A DNA stretch of 64,000 nt from Halobacteriales archaeon YIM A00010 (GCA_025041175.1 JAKCFJ010000001.1:2745526-2809525), one strand, 5' to 3'; positions 25,091 through 34,379 are shown, counted from the stretch's first letter. Numbers and translations are program-made. Notes: generated by a model from the sequence alone, not told the origin.

Positions 25091-26884
25091 ATGAGTGTCG
25101 AGGTGAGCGTCGTCCTCCCCGCGTACAACGAGGAGACGACAATCGAGCAGACGGTGGGGACGACGCTCGAGACGCTCGCCTCGTTCCTTCCGGAGGGAAG
25201 CTACGAGGTGATCGTCGCGGAGGACGGCTGTGACGACGCCACGCCGGAAATCGCCGCGAACATCGCGGACGAGACGGACGCCGTCCGGCACGTGCACAGC
25301 GACACGCGCCTCGGTCGGGGACGAGCGCTCGAATACGCGTTCCGGCGCTCGGACGGCGACACGCTCGTCTATTTCGACACCGATCTCGCAACGGATATGT
25401 CCCACCTCGAAGAGCTGGTCGAGAGCGTTCGCTCCGAGGGGTACGACGTTGCGACCGGCTCCCGGTGGATGCCGGGGGCGATCGCCGACCGTCCCCTCAA
25501 ACGCAGTCTTCCGAGCCGGGGGTTCAACTGGCTCGTCAGGCTGTTGCTCGGCTCCGAACTGCGCGATCACCAGTGTGGATTCAAGGCCTTCGATCGGACA
25601 GCGCTGTTCTCCTTGCTCGACGCTGTCGAGGACGAACACTGGTTCTGGGACACCGAGGTGTTGGTGTACGCCCAAAACCAGGGCTACCGCGTGAAGGAGT
25701 TCGCCGTCGACTGGGAACCCGTCGGTGATACGAAAGTCGATTTCGTTCGGGACGTGTTCGGGATGGGGAGCCAGATCCTCCGGTGTTGGTGGACGTTCAC
25801 CGTTCAGCCCCGCATCACCCGCGGCGTGACGATCGCGGGCGGCGCGCTGCTCGTTGTGGCCGCCATCGCGATCATGTCCATCTACATCGACCCGTTCACG
25901 GTCGTCGACGAGATCCGGGGAGCCGACCCGTTGTATCTCGCCGGAGGAGCGCTTGTCTACCTCCTCTCGTGGCCGTTGCGCGGGATACGATACCGCGACA
26001 TCCTTAGCGAACAGGGGTACACCACAGACACGTGGTTTCTCACTGGAGCGGTGTTCATCAGTCAGACCGGCAACCTCGTCATCCCGGCGCGGATCGGGGA
26101 TGCCGTCCGCGCGTACGTGGTGAAAATGCGCCGCAACATTCCCTATGCCTCCGGGTTCGCTTCGCTTGCCGTCGAGCGGGTGTTCGATCTGCTCACGATC
26201 ACCGCCCTCTCTTCGGCCGTGTTCCTCGGACTGGCAGCCTCGAATCCCAACGTCTGGCAGCTCGGATCGGTCCTACGAACGGGATCGGAAAGCGGTCGAA
26301 CCGCGCTCGTCGTCGCGGTTGGCGTCGGCGTGGCGGCGATCCTCGCCACCGTCGGCATCGTCTTGAGCGCGCGGTCCGACAGCAATCACATCCGGTCTGC
26401 GGTCACGGCAATCAGCTCCGATACCTACGCCGACTACGTAGCAAACACGCTCGAGCAGTTCGCCGGCGATGTCCAAACCGTCACCAGCTCACCGTATGCG
26501 TTCGTCCGAGTCGGGGCGGGCAGCGTCGCCATCTGGACGCTCGACGTCGTGACGGCGCTGCTCGTGTTCGCCGCGTTCGACATCTCGCTCCCGGTGGCGA
26601 CGTTCGTCTCCGTCGGCTTTTTCGCCGTCAGCGTCGGCAACCTCGCAAAGGTCCTCCCGCTCTCTCCGAACGGCGTCGGCCTGTACGAAGGGGCGTTTTC
26701 GCTCATCGTCGTCGTGTTCACGCCGGTCGCCGGACCGACCGCGCTGGCAGCAGCCACGGTCGACCACGCCATCAAGAACGTCCTGACCGTGATCGGCGGC
26801 GTCGTCTCGACGCTCGTCTTGAACGTCTCGCTCACCACCGCCGTCAAGGAAAGCCGGGAGATCCAACCGAGCGAAACGGACTAA
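25091..26884 (+). CDS. aglD: Glycosyltransferase AglD (GT2 domain fused to UPF0104 membrane domain)
   Basis: The N-terminal GT2 domain (VVLPAYNEETTIEQ; nucleotide-sugar/metal motif YFDTDLATD; HQCGFKAF) uses a nucleotide-activated hexose, and the C-terminal half has 6-8 membrane helices of the flippase-like UPF0104 family (RIGDAVRAYVVKMRR; SPNGVGLYEGAF). This layout is that of Haloferax AglD, which charges dolichol phosphate with the final mannose of the S-layer N-glycan. The start is ATG 25091 rather than 25031 because MSVEVSVVLPAYNEE is the conserved N-terminus. Other agl genes are not in this window. Confidence 0.88.
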   Translation: MSVEVSVVLPAYNEETTIEQTVGTTLETLASFLPEGSYEVIVAEDGCDDATPEIAANIADETDAVRHVHSDTRLGRGRALEYAFRRSDGDTLVYFDTDLATDMSHLEELVESVRSEGYDVATGSRWMPGAIADRPLKRSLPSRGFNWLVRLLLGSELRDHQCGFKAFDRTALFSLLDAVEDEHWFWDTEVLVYAQNQGYRVKEFAVDWEPVGDTKVDFVRDVFGMGSQILRCWWTFTVQPRITRGVTIAGGALLVVAAIAIMSIYIDPFTVVDEIRGADPLYLAGGALVYLLSWPLRGIRYRDILSEQGYTTDTWFLTGAVFISQTGNLVIPARIGDAVRAYVVKMRRNIPYASGFASLAVERVFDLLTITALSSAVFLGLAASNPNVWQLGSVLRTGSESGRTALVVAVGVGVAAILATVGIVLSARSDSNHIRSAVTAISSDTYADYVANTLEQFAGDVQTVTSSPYAFVRVGAGSVAIWTLDVVTALLVFAAFDISLPVATFVSVGFFAVSVGNLAKVLPLSPNGVGLYEGAFSLIVVVFTPVAGPTALAAATVDHAIKNVLTVIGGVVSTLVLNVSLTTAVKESREIQPSETD

Positions 26885-27026
26885 TCTACTCTCCGACAGG
26901 GTGACGATTCCCGGGTTCGGTCCGTACGACCGGACCGAACGGAAAACGAATGAACTCTTATTCCGTCGTCATTCGTGTACAACCCGTACAGTAGATACCG
27001 GAACGGTTAAGAAGCTTTCGACCGAA

Positions 27027-27033
27027 TATAAAA
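27027..27033 (+). promoter_or_regulatory. TATA box of the tfb gene
   Basis: TATAAAA, preceded by a purine-rich BRE-like CGAA, lies 63 bp before the TFB start codon. Transcription would begin near 27055, giving a leader of about 40 nt. Confidence 0.6.
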
Positions 27034-27095
27034 GTACTGAGCGGACATCCGGGGGTTTCGGGGAGTCGCTTGCCCGGATAGCACCCGCCCTCATC

Positions 27096-28058
27096 ATGAG
27101 CGATTCGAACACACGAATCCGAGAACGTACAGAGGAACAGGAGACGGAGGACACGGGAGAGACGGTGAACTGTCCGGAGTGTGGTGGCAAACTCGCTACG
27201 GACAGTGAACACGGTGAGACGGTCTGTATAGAGTGTGGTCTCGTCGTGGAGACCGACGAGATCGACCGCGGTCCGGAGTGGCGGGCGTTCGATGCCACCG
27301 AGAAGGACAAAAAATCCCGTGTCGGTGCCCCGACGACCAACATGATGCACGACAAGGGGCTGTCGACGAACATCGACTGGCGCGATAAGGACGCCTACGG
27401 CAACTCGCTGGGGTCGCGTCAGCGCGCGAAGATGCAGCGCCTGCGCAAGTGGAACGAGCGCTTTCGGACCCGTGACTCCAAGGAGCGCAACCTGAAACAG
27501 GCGCTCGGCGAGATCGACCGGATGAGTTCGGCGCTCGGTCTGCCCGAAACCGTCCGCGAGACCGCGAGCGTCATCTACCGGCGCGCGCTCGATGAGAACC
27601 TCCTGCCGGGGCGTTCGATCGAGGGTGTCGCCACCTCGGCCGTGTACGCGGCCGCGCGACAGGCCGGCGTCCCGCGCAGTCTCGACGAGATCTCGGACGT
27701 GTCCCGCGTCGAGAAAAGCGAGATCGCGCGCACCTACCGGTACGTCGTTCGGGAACTCGGTCTCGAAGTCAAACCCGCCGATCCCGAAAGCTACGTCCCA
27801 CGCTTTGCGTCCTCGCTCGGTCTCTCCGACGAGGCCGAAAACCGAGCGCGCCAACTCCTTCGTAGCGCCAAAGAACAAGGCGTCCATTCGGGGAAAAGTC
27901 CGGTCGGGCTGGCTGCCGCTGCGGTGTACGCTGCCGCGCTCCTCACGAACGAGAAAACGACGCAAGCAGCCGTCAGCGAAGTCGCCGACATCTCGGAAGT
28001 CACGATCAGAAACCGGTATCACGAACTACTCGAAGCCGAGCAGGATCTGCCCGCCTGA
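27096..28058 (+). CDS. tfb: Transcription initiation factor TFB
   Basis: This TFIIB homologue bridges TBP-bound promoters and RNA polymerase. From ATG 27096 it has 320 residues: a zinc ribbon with Cys26, Cys29, Cys44 and Cys47 (CPECG...CIECG), the B-reader/linker region GPEWRAFDATEKDKKSRVGAPT, and two cyclin-like repeats (about 130-215 and 225-315, including RSIEGVATSAVYAAARQAGV and KSPVGLAAAAVYAAALL). A longer frame to 26901 runs through the promoter. Haloarchaea usually have several TFBs; which paralogue this is cannot be told here. Confidence 0.95.
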   Translation: MSDSNTRIRERTEEQETEDTGETVNCPECGGKLATDSEHGETVCIECGLVVETDEIDRGPEWRAFDATEKDKKSRVGAPTTNMMHDKGLSTNIDWRDKDAYGNSLGSRQRAKMQRLRKWNERFRTRDSKERNLKQALGEIDRMSSALGLPETVRETASVIYRRALDENLLPGRSIEGVATSAVYAAARQAGVPRSLDEISDVSRVEKSEIARTYRYVVRELGLEVKPADPESYVPRFASSLGLSDEAENRARQLLRSAKEQGVHSGKSPVGLAAAAVYAAALLTNEKTTQAAVSEVADISEVTIRNRYHELLEAEQDLPA

Positions 28059-28487
28059 ATCGATCACCCACCGTAGCCGTCGTTTCCGTCCTCGATCGTT
28101 GACCTGATAGTCCCCATTATCCGGAACGACCTATATGTTCTCCTGAATCTACGGTTGTCTTGTATGAATTAGCTGTCTCAACGCCTGCAACGAGAGATAA
28201 AAAACGATAACGTATCGCACACTACTGATACATTCTCGTCATAATTGCCTGGAAACGGCATTTGCTATATGTATAATTTTATATTTAATGATAGAATTGA
28301 AGAATAAAGGAGCGCTATATCGGAGATAGAAGGGCTCACACTGTCCATACCGCCTGTATCCATTTTTGATACCATTTTCATATAACTGTATAGCTTGGTA
28401 AAATAATCTACCGGTATAATACATCACAACAAAAAGGATTTTTACCGTATCGAATGTCCATACTAGCGGGTGAAACCGCTCACAACG
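28059..28487. other. AT-rich intergenic region without recognised gene
   Basis: About 430 bp downstream of tfb, much of it AT-rich (for example TATATGTATAATTTTATATT). It probably holds the tfb terminator and the promoter of the exported protein at 28488. A minus-strand frame at 28239-28505 has atypical codons and no motif. Nothing else is supported. Confidence 0.5.
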
Positions 28488-29072
28488 ATGGTTAAAAACG
28501 AACAATCGAATGACAATACACGACGAACGTTCTTACAATTACTCGGCGTAACAGGTGCTGCAACCGCCGGGCTCGGCTCGCTTAGCACCAATGCGGCTGC
28601 GGAAACCTCGTCCACGACTGCGATGAATACGACCGATCTGAACGCTGACGACCTCGTACCGGCAAACAAGTTCCTCTCGCTTTCGTTCCCCGAGGTCGCC
28701 ACCGACGAGATCGAGACGCTGGACGTGTTGGTCGATGAGGTTTCGGTCTCGAAGGCACAGATGTACCAGACCGACGACGGGGGTTCCAGTGCAGTCGTCA
28801 GCGTGTTCGATATGGTAACGAACCACGATCTAGAGCCGGGACAGACCCTTCCCGTCGAAGTCGAGGGGAAAACGGTATCCGGAGAGTCGTTCACCGCGAG
28901 CGACAGCATCACCGTCATCGATCCGACCGACGTTCTCGGTAACCGACAGAATGGGGACGATGGTACAGGTTCCGACGTCGACGACGCGGCAACCGAGGTG
29001 ACGGACACCGTCGATTCGAGTGGCATTCTCGGCAAGCCCTCGAGTCAGACGCGTCGACAGCAGATGTACTAA
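28488..29072 (+). CDS. Small Tat-exported protein of unknown function
   Basis: From ATG 28488 the protein has 194 residues. The Tat signal is NTRRTFLQLLGVTGAATAGLG followed by an AAA-type cleavage region. The mature part (about 40-150) is acidic and strand-rich (ANKFLSLSFPEVATDEIETL; GQTLPVEVEGKTVSGESF), which suggests an Ig-like or beta-sandwich fold. The tail is Asp/Gly/Ser-rich and ends in QTRRQQMY. No homologue is recognised. It is flanked on both sides by AT-rich or repeat DNA. Confidence 0.6.
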   Translation: MVKNEQSNDNTRRTFLQLLGVTGAATAGLGSLSTNAAAETSSTTAMNTTDLNADDLVPANKFLSLSFPEVATDEIETLDVLVDEVSVSKAQMYQTDDGGSSAVVSVFDMVTNHDLEPGQTLPVEVEGKTVSGESFTASDSITVIDPTDVLGNRQNGDDGTGSDVDDAATEVTDTVDSSGILGKPSSQTRRQQMY

Positions 29073-29210
29073 CGGGTGTGTTTGAAACGCCAATCGACGG
29101 AGACTGTTCTCCTTCCGGACGACGGTGATTTATTTGATGGGATCGCAACCGAAAGCTGGTGCTATCGGTATCGTCGGTGTGAACAGTGTCAATGATTACA
29201 AAAGACGAGC

Positions 29211-29340
29211 ACTGAGGCGTCGGCTGTGTTTAGTTTGTAAATCGCTACAACCGCTGAGGCGGTCGATTTCTGCCATGAACCAGCTGAAATTCAGATCGCC
29301 TCACTTTTCACGCTTAGCTAAACACTGCCGAGGCGTCGCT
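29211..29340. repeat. MITE-like element or IS remnant with 20-bp imperfect terminal inverted repeats
   Basis: GAGGCGTCGGCTGTGTTTAG (29214-29233) is repeated in inverse, with three mismatches, at 29318-29337 (CTAAACACTGCCGAGGCGTC). The interior carries a short open frame reading TTAEAVDFCHEPAEIQIAS and ending at TAA just at the right repeat. This may be a relic of a transposase or a non-autonomous element. It ends 1-2 bp from the stop codon of the L15e gene. Confidence 0.6.
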
Positions 29341-29929
29341 AGTTGCCTTTTCCGTCGTTGCTCCGGATGCTCGGACGGGTGTGTTCGGCACCTTTCCCGC
29401 GCTGGTCGAGACCACGCCCGCGCTGGCCCGCGCTGGTCGTGCCGTGGAACGCGCGGCCTTTCTGGGTGTCGTCACAGATCCAGCTGAGATCGTCGTCCGC
29501 CTGGATCGCGCCGTGCTCGGGATCGATCAGGATCACCTCGAACCACTTCTGTGAGCCGTCCTCCCCGACCCAGTAGGAGTTGAGCGTCCGCAAGTTCCGG
29601 TATTTGCGCTGTGCGCGCTCCTCCGAGATGCGCTGGAGGTTCTTCCGCCGCGTGATCGGGTTGACACCCTGTCGTTTCGATCGACGGCCGGCGGTAAACC
29701 GTTGTTTGCGAGCGCCACCTTTGCGGACGCTCACGCGCACGACGACAACGCCCTGTTTCGCCTTGTAGCCGAGCGAGCGCGCCTTATCCAGACGGGTCGG
29801 GCGCTCGATGCGCTCGATCGCGCCCTGGTCGCGCCACTCCTGTTGGCGTTGCCACTGCAGCTCGGCCAGTTTCCCCTCTTCGGGGGACTGCCATGCCTCA
29901 CGGATGTGTGAGTAGAAACTCCGTGCCAT
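29339..29929 (-). CDS. rpl15e: 50S ribosomal protein L15e
   Basis: This 196-residue ribosomal protein of the large subunit begins at ATG 29929 with MARSFYSHIREAWQSP. Conserved family blocks seen are RLDKARSLGYKAKQGVVVVR, RRSKRQGVNPITRRKNLQ, NSYWVGEDGSQKWFEVILID and the C-terminal GRAFHGTTSAGQRGRGL. The tail after that (GKGAEHTRPSIRSNDGKGN) is also typical. It stands alone, not in a ribosomal operon, as is common for this gene in haloarchaea. Confidence 0.96.
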   Translation of the reverse strand: MARSFYSHIREAWQSPEEGKLAELQWQRQQEWRDQGAIERIERPTRLDKARSLGYKAKQGVVVVRVSVRKGGARKQRFTAGRRSKRQGVNPITRRKNLQRISEERAQRKYRNLRTLNSYWVGEDGSQKWFEVILIDPEHGAIQADDDLSWICDDTQKGRAFHGTTSAGQRGRGLDQRGKGAEHTRPSIRSNDGKGN

Positions 29930-30144
29930 TTCGATCACCGACGGGCGTCGTGTGGTTCAACCGTTGTGGTCACATCCCGGCCTGTGTGAACAGGTGCCCG
30001 CTGGTGCCCGTCACGACCAGCGAGATACCCGTGGTTCGGGGGCGTTCGTACTTACCACCTTCGAAGCACCGCCGTTCTGCAATCCTGATTACAAAAATTT
30101 GCTTGAGAGAACACTTTAGCAGGTAGAACGGTAATAATGGTATC

Positions 30145-31020
30145 ATGAGCAGAGCAGACATTCAGGTGAGTGAGGACCGGCTCTCACCGGCGGAGGCGTT
30201 CTCGATCGTGGGCAACGAGACGCGGCTTTCGATCCTCGAGGCGCTGTGGGGAGCCGATGACAGGCCGGTACGGTTTTCCCGGCTTCGCAAGCGGGTCGGA
30301 ATGCGCGACAGCGCGCAGTTCAACTACCATCTCGACAAACTCACAGGCCAGTTCGTCGTTCGGACCGAGCGGGGGTACGATCTCCGGAACGCGGGCGAGC
30401 GCGTCGTTCAGGCGGTGCTTGCGGGATCGTTCAACGAGCATCCCCATGTGGAGCCGTTCACCCTCGATTCGCCGTGCACCCGGTGTGGTGGGCCGCTGCG
30501 CGCCCGGTACGAGGACGAACAGCTGTCGATCGCGTGCCCGGAGTGTGGACGTGGCCACGGCACCTATCCGTTCCCACCTGGCGGTCTCAACGACCGTTCG
30601 CGCGAGGAGTTGCTCACCGCCTTCGACCAGCGCGTCCGGCACATCTACTGTCTCGCCGCTGATGGCGTCTGTCCGGCGTGTGGCGGCCGGATGGAGACGA
30701 CCATCGTTCGGGAGGGGACGTGCTGTTTGGGCGTCGGGCTGCGCGCCGAGCACGTCTGTGAGCAGTGTAACCACGACCTCTGTTCTGCGATCGGGCTGAG
30801 TCTGCTCGACCAGTCGGACGTCGTCGCGTTTCACAACGATCACGGCATCGATCTCTCCAGCACTCCATACTGGCGGTTCGAGTGGTGTGTCAGCGACGAC
30901 CAGACGACCGTGCTCACAGAAGACCCGTGGCGGCTGCGCGTCACAATCGGTCTCGAGGAAGAGACGCTCTCGATCGATCTCGACGCGGATCTGACGGTCC
31001 GTCGCGTCGATCGGTCCTGA
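30145..31020 (+). CDS. ArsR-like winged-helix regulator with zinc-ribbon domain
   Basis: The N-terminal winged helix (about residues 12-90) is seen in AFSIVGNETRLSILEALW and SRLRKRVGMRDSAQFNYHLDKL. A Cys-rich central part follows with three pairs (CTRCGG, CPECGRG, CPACGG) plus CEQCNHDLC, enough for two zinc ribbons. The C-terminal strand-rich part may sense a ligand. The layout fits the haloarchaeal ArsR/DUF7351-type regulators. It is convergent with the histidine kinase at 31031, stops being 10 bp apart. Confidence 0.82.
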   Translation: MSRADIQVSEDRLSPAEAFSIVGNETRLSILEALWGADDRPVRFSRLRKRVGMRDSAQFNYHLDKLTGQFVVRTERGYDLRNAGERVVQAVLAGSFNEHPHVEPFTLDSPCTRCGGPLRARYEDEQLSIACPECGRGHGTYPFPPGGLNDRSREELLTAFDQRVRHIYCLAADGVCPACGGRMETTIVREGTCCLGVGLRAEHVCEQCNHDLCSAIGLSLLDQSDVVAFHNDHGIDLSSTPYWRFEWCVSDDQTTVLTEDPWRLRVTIGLEEETLSIDLDADLTVRRVDRS

Positions 31021-31030
31021 GCTGGACGGC

Positions 31031-33244
31031 TCAGTCGAACGGTGACGGTTCTTTGATTTCGAAGCGCGCGCCGCCGGTCGTTCCGTCGGTGACGTCGATC
31101 TCCCAGCCGTGGGCTTCGACGATCGTTTGGACGATGACGAGACCGAGTCCAGTGCCGTTCTCGGCGGTCGAATACCCCCGGTCGAACACGTGGTCTCTCT
31201 TCTCGGGAGGGATGCCGGGCCCGTCGTCCTCGACGTAGAACCCGTTGGAGCCGAGCATCCCGACAGTGACAGTGACGCCCGGGTGACAGTGCTCGATGGC
31301 GTTCCGGAACAGGTTCTCGAACAGCTCCTGTAAGCGCTGGCTGTCGGCGTCGATCTCCGCGAGCGGTCCCTCGACGACGAGATCACCGCTCTCGCTGCCG
31401 GCGATCTCCCACGCCTTTTGTACGATGCTCGAAAGCGATGTCGGTGTCGGCGTGCTGACGATCTTCCCCTGCCGTGCGAGGGTCAACACGTTCTCGATGA
31501 GCGATTCCATCCGCTGTAGCGCGTCGTCGATGTCGCCCAAATGGCGCGAATCGTGCTGTTCCCGAGCGATGCTGAGCTTCCCCGACGCGATGCCCAGCGG
31601 CTGTCGGAGATCGTGCGACACCACGCTGGCGAACTCCTCGAGCTGCTTGTTCTGCCGCTCGAGTTCGTCTTGGCGGCGTTTTCGTTCCGTCATGTCCCGG
31701 TAGATCGCGTACCCCCGGATCGGATCGGTGTCGACGGAAATCTGGGCGGTCGAGAGCCGGAACGTTCGCAGGCCGTCTTTCGTCTGGCGAGTCACTTCGA
31801 CCTCGATCTGCCCGCCCCGGGTGATGTGCTCGTTCAGCGCGTTCGCTTTGGCGTCCTGGCCGCTCGGGAGAATGACGGCATCGAGCGATCGGCCGAGGAT
31901 CTCCTCTTGGGGGTAGCCGAACACCTCCTCGAACGCCGTGTTAACCGCCTCGACGCGGGGAGAACCGTCTTTCATGATGTACTGAACGGTCGGATCAGTG
32001 ATGTTCTCGAACAGCGCGGCGAACTGATCCCGTTCGTCCCGAATCTCCGCTTCTAGCTCCTGTTGCTTGGAGATGTCCCGAACGACGCCGACTGTCCCGT
32101 TGAACTCTCTGTTGTGTGTGAGGAGCGTGATGTTCGCTTCACACGGTATTGTCGTTCCGTCGGCAGTGGTGAGCGCGATCTCGTAGGATTTGCTCATTTG
32201 TGTTTTGGCGTCGCTGTCGAGCAGCTCTTGGATGTGCGCCTTGCCGTCGTCGATCGCTTGCTCGTCGAGCACCAACGAGACGTGCTGGCCGATGATCTCT
32301 TCCCGGGGGTAGCCCGTCAGGTGGAGTCCCATGTCGTTGACGAACGTGAACCGTCCGTCGGCGTCGAGCGCGTACACGATGTCGCCGGCAGTGTTCACGA
32401 GCGAGCGGTAGCGACTCAGCTCCTTTTCCCGGCGTTTCCGGGGGGTAACGTCCGTGAGGAGGCCGAGTACTGCGGGAGTTCCGGTGGCGTCGATCCGGTC
32501 GCTGCGAACCTCGACGTGGATGAGCGTTCCGTCCTTGCGAACCCCGCGAAACGTGTGGAGCGAATCGTCGATGAGGTTCCACTCCCGTCGTTGGAGGTGC
32601 TCAATGAGGTGAGGACGGTCAGCTTCGTACACGATGTCCGGAACGGACAGCTCGTTCAGCAGCTCTGTCCTCGAATAGCCGAGTATCTCCGCCAGCTCTT
32701 CGTTGACGTATTCGAACCCGAGGTTCTGTACGAGAAACACGCCGATCAGATTCGATTCGGCGAGCCGGCGGAGGTCGATGTCGTCCATCGGGGAGAGCTT
32801 CCCGGTCGTCGGCGAGGGAACCTTCCGCGTCTGTCGCTGCGCTCGGGGTGCGGGGCGGTCCACTGCTAGCGCCCGAATCCGATCGGCAAGCTCCCTGTAA
32901 CAGTCTTGCTCTGGCGTGCGTTTCACGTACTCCGAGACGCCGGCAGTGATCGCCCGGCTGAGCAGCTCGGTCGACTCGGCCGCAGTGAACAGCACGAACG
33001 GGAGCTCCGGACGACCGTAGTCGCGTCGAACCCGCTCGAGGATCCCGAGACCATCGATGCCCGGCCGGTCGTGAGCACAGACGAGACAGTCGATCTCCTC
33101 CCCGGAGAGCACGTCCGAGAACCCCTCGGACGCCACAGCTGTGACTGCACTGATCGATCCGTCGATGCGTTCGAGCGAGCGCGCTGTCGCGGTCGCGTCC
33201 GTGGGATCACCGTCAACAACGAGAACTCCTATTGACTCACCCAT
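31031..33244 (-). CDS. Multi-PAS sensor histidine kinase with pseudo-receiver domain
   Basis: Domain order: receiver-like domain (1-125), three PAS domains (about 155-270, 275-395, 400-520), HisKA dimerisation domain (VVSHDLRQPLGIASG) and HATPase (NAIEHC N-box; DDGPGIPPEK; GTGLGL). The receiver keeps the acidic pair Asp11/Asp13 and Lys108, but the phospho-acceptor position reads CLVCAHDRPGIDG, with Ala57 where Asp is expected. It therefore probably cannot be phosphorylated normally. No membrane segment is present, so it senses a cytoplasmic signal. No partner response regulator is adjacent. Confidence 0.9.
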   Translation of the reverse strand: MGESIGVLVVDGDPTDATATARSLERIDGSISAVTAVASEGFSDVLSGEEIDCLVCAHDRPGIDGLGILERVRRDYGRPELPFVLFTAAESTELLSRAITAGVSEYVKRTPEQDCYRELADRIRALAVDRPAPRAQRQTRKVPSPTTGKLSPMDDIDLRRLAESNLIGVFLVQNLGFEYVNEELAEILGYSRTELLNELSVPDIVYEADRPHLIEHLQRREWNLIDDSLHTFRGVRKDGTLIHVEVRSDRIDATGTPAVLGLLTDVTPRKRREKELSRYRSLVNTAGDIVYALDADGRFTFVNDMGLHLTGYPREEIIGQHVSLVLDEQAIDDGKAHIQELLDSDAKTQMSKSYEIALTTADGTTIPCEANITLLTHNREFNGTVGVVRDISKQQELEAEIRDERDQFAALFENITDPTVQYIMKDGSPRVEAVNTAFEEVFGYPQEEILGRSLDAVILPSGQDAKANALNEHITRGGQIEVEVTRQTKDGLRTFRLSTAQISVDTDPIRGYAIYRDMTERKRRQDELERQNKQLEEFASVVSHDLRQPLGIASGKLSIAREQHDSRHLGDIDDALQRMESLIENVLTLARQGKIVSTPTPTSLSSIVQKAWEIAGSESGDLVVEGPLAEIDADSQRLQELFENLFRNAIEHCHPGVTVTVGMLGSNGFYVEDDGPGIPPEKRDHVFDRGYSTAENGTGLGLVIVQTIVEAHGWEIDVTDGTTGGARFEIKEPSPFD

Positions 33245-33587
33245 TGGTACTGTGTCACCGTGTGCGCTGCTTCGGGAGGGAAATCGACGATTCGGCCGCT
33301 GGGATCGGAGGGTGAGTACTGCTCACACGACGTTCCGATTCCCAGCCGGACGTAAAATGACTTACGGCATTACGGACGAAATGTCATCCAATATTCATTC
33401 ATTTTCATTGGGGTGTGGTGAGGTGACTCGCTATACGGTCGGACGTGACTCGTGCAACAGTGATTCGTTCAGCCAACTGGTGTTCGCCTATCTCTGCCTC
33501 CGAGCGGCCGGTGTATCGTGATAAAATCACGCCCGGCCGTATATCGTTCGGAATTTGTACGGCCGTTGGGTGCGTGGCTCCACTCGT
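33245..33587. other. Intergenic region with a strong hairpin
   Basis: No gene is firmly supported. A nested inverted repeat at 33505-33539 has outer arms CGGCCGG/CCGGCCG and an inner hairpin CGTGAT-AAA-ATCACG. It lies about 50 bp before the beta-propeller gene, overlapping the likely promoter area (TATATCG at 33540-33546). A 54-codon frame at 33360-33524 has no recognisable feature. Confidence 0.5.
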
Positions 33588-34379
33588 ATGAGTAGCATCG
33601 AGGAAAAGCGCGTGTACGACGCGTCGGCCGGGAAGACCGACGTGTTCGTCGGTACGGGCGTCGGTATCGCGCGCGTGGAGTGTTCGGGCGGGCTCGTCGG
33701 CGGGTTCGAGCTGGTCCACCGTTGTACCGCAACCGACGTCGCCGCCACAGACGGACGGCTGGCGGTTGGGACCGAAGACAGCGTGCTCGTTCGGCGCGAT
33801 GGGGAGTTCGTGTCGAGCGGATTCGGACCAGCACTAGCGGTCGGCTTCCACGACGGGCTGGTTGCTGCCGGATCCGACCGGATCGCGCGGTCCACCGGAG
33901 AGACGTGGCACGACCTCCGCGTGCCCGAGCCGCTCGCGGTCGCGGCGATCGATGGTTCGTTGGTGGCGACCGAGACGGGGGTGTATCGCACGACGAACGC
34001 GGAACTCTCGCCGGTCGGACTGGAGGGCGTCCGCGACGTCTCTGCGGTTCCGGTTCCGCTCGCTGGGACGGAATCCGGGCTGTACCGGCTCAAAAACGGG
34101 TGGGAGACCGTTCTCGATGGCACAGTCCACTGCGTCGAAAGCGACGGCAAGCGGGTGCACGCCGTGACGGACGACGGGCTGTACGTCCACAGAGAGAGAA
34201 ACAGCGCCGGGGAGTGGGAGCGGACGGCGCTTCCGATCTCCGAACGGATCGCGGGCGTTGCATACGGAGAATCGACGTACGCGGTGACTGTCGAGGGGAC
34301 GTTTCTCGTCGGAACCGACGGGGAGTGGCGCGCGCGCTCGATCGGGCTGCCGGACGTGTGTGGCATTGTGGTTCCCTGA
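33588..34379 (+). CDS. HVO_0234-type beta-propeller protein
   Basis: The 263-residue protein (ATG 33588, MSSIEEKRVYDASAGKTDVF) is made of short repeated strand units with W/G/D turns (DVFVGTGVGIARVE, RLAVGTEDSVLVRRDGE, SLVATETGVYRTT, TESGLYRLKNGWETVL), each about 40 residues, as in a six- or seven-bladed propeller. There is no signal peptide, so it is cytoplasmic. The family sits next to prs in haloarchaea, as here (39 bp upstream), which hints at a link with PRPP metabolism; the role is unknown. Confidence 0.8.
   Translation: MSSIEEKRVYDASAGKTDVFVGTGVGIARVECSGGLVGGFELVHRCTATDVAATDGRLAVGTEDSVLVRRDGEFVSSGFGPALAVGFHDGLVAAGSDRIARSTGETWHDLRVPEPLAVAAIDGSLVATETGVYRTTNAELSPVGLEGVRDVSAVPVPLAGTESGLYRLKNGWETVLDGTVHCVESDGKRVHAVTDDGLYVHRERNSAGEWERTALPISERIAGVAYGESTYAVTVEGTFLVGTDGEWRARSIGLPDVCGIVVP

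Noticed and set aside
23754-25391. 545-codon frame on the minus strand
   Set aside because: Shadow of the radical SAM and aglD genes; Arg-rich, no motif, crosses a gene boundary.
28239-28505. 88-codon minus-strand frame in AT-rich DNA
   Set aside because: Codon use is atypical, no motif, and it overlaps the start of the Tat-exported protein gene.
33360-33524. 54-codon plus-strand frame
   Set aside because: Plausible composition but no motif, no clear promoter, and its end lies in the hairpin at 33505-33539.
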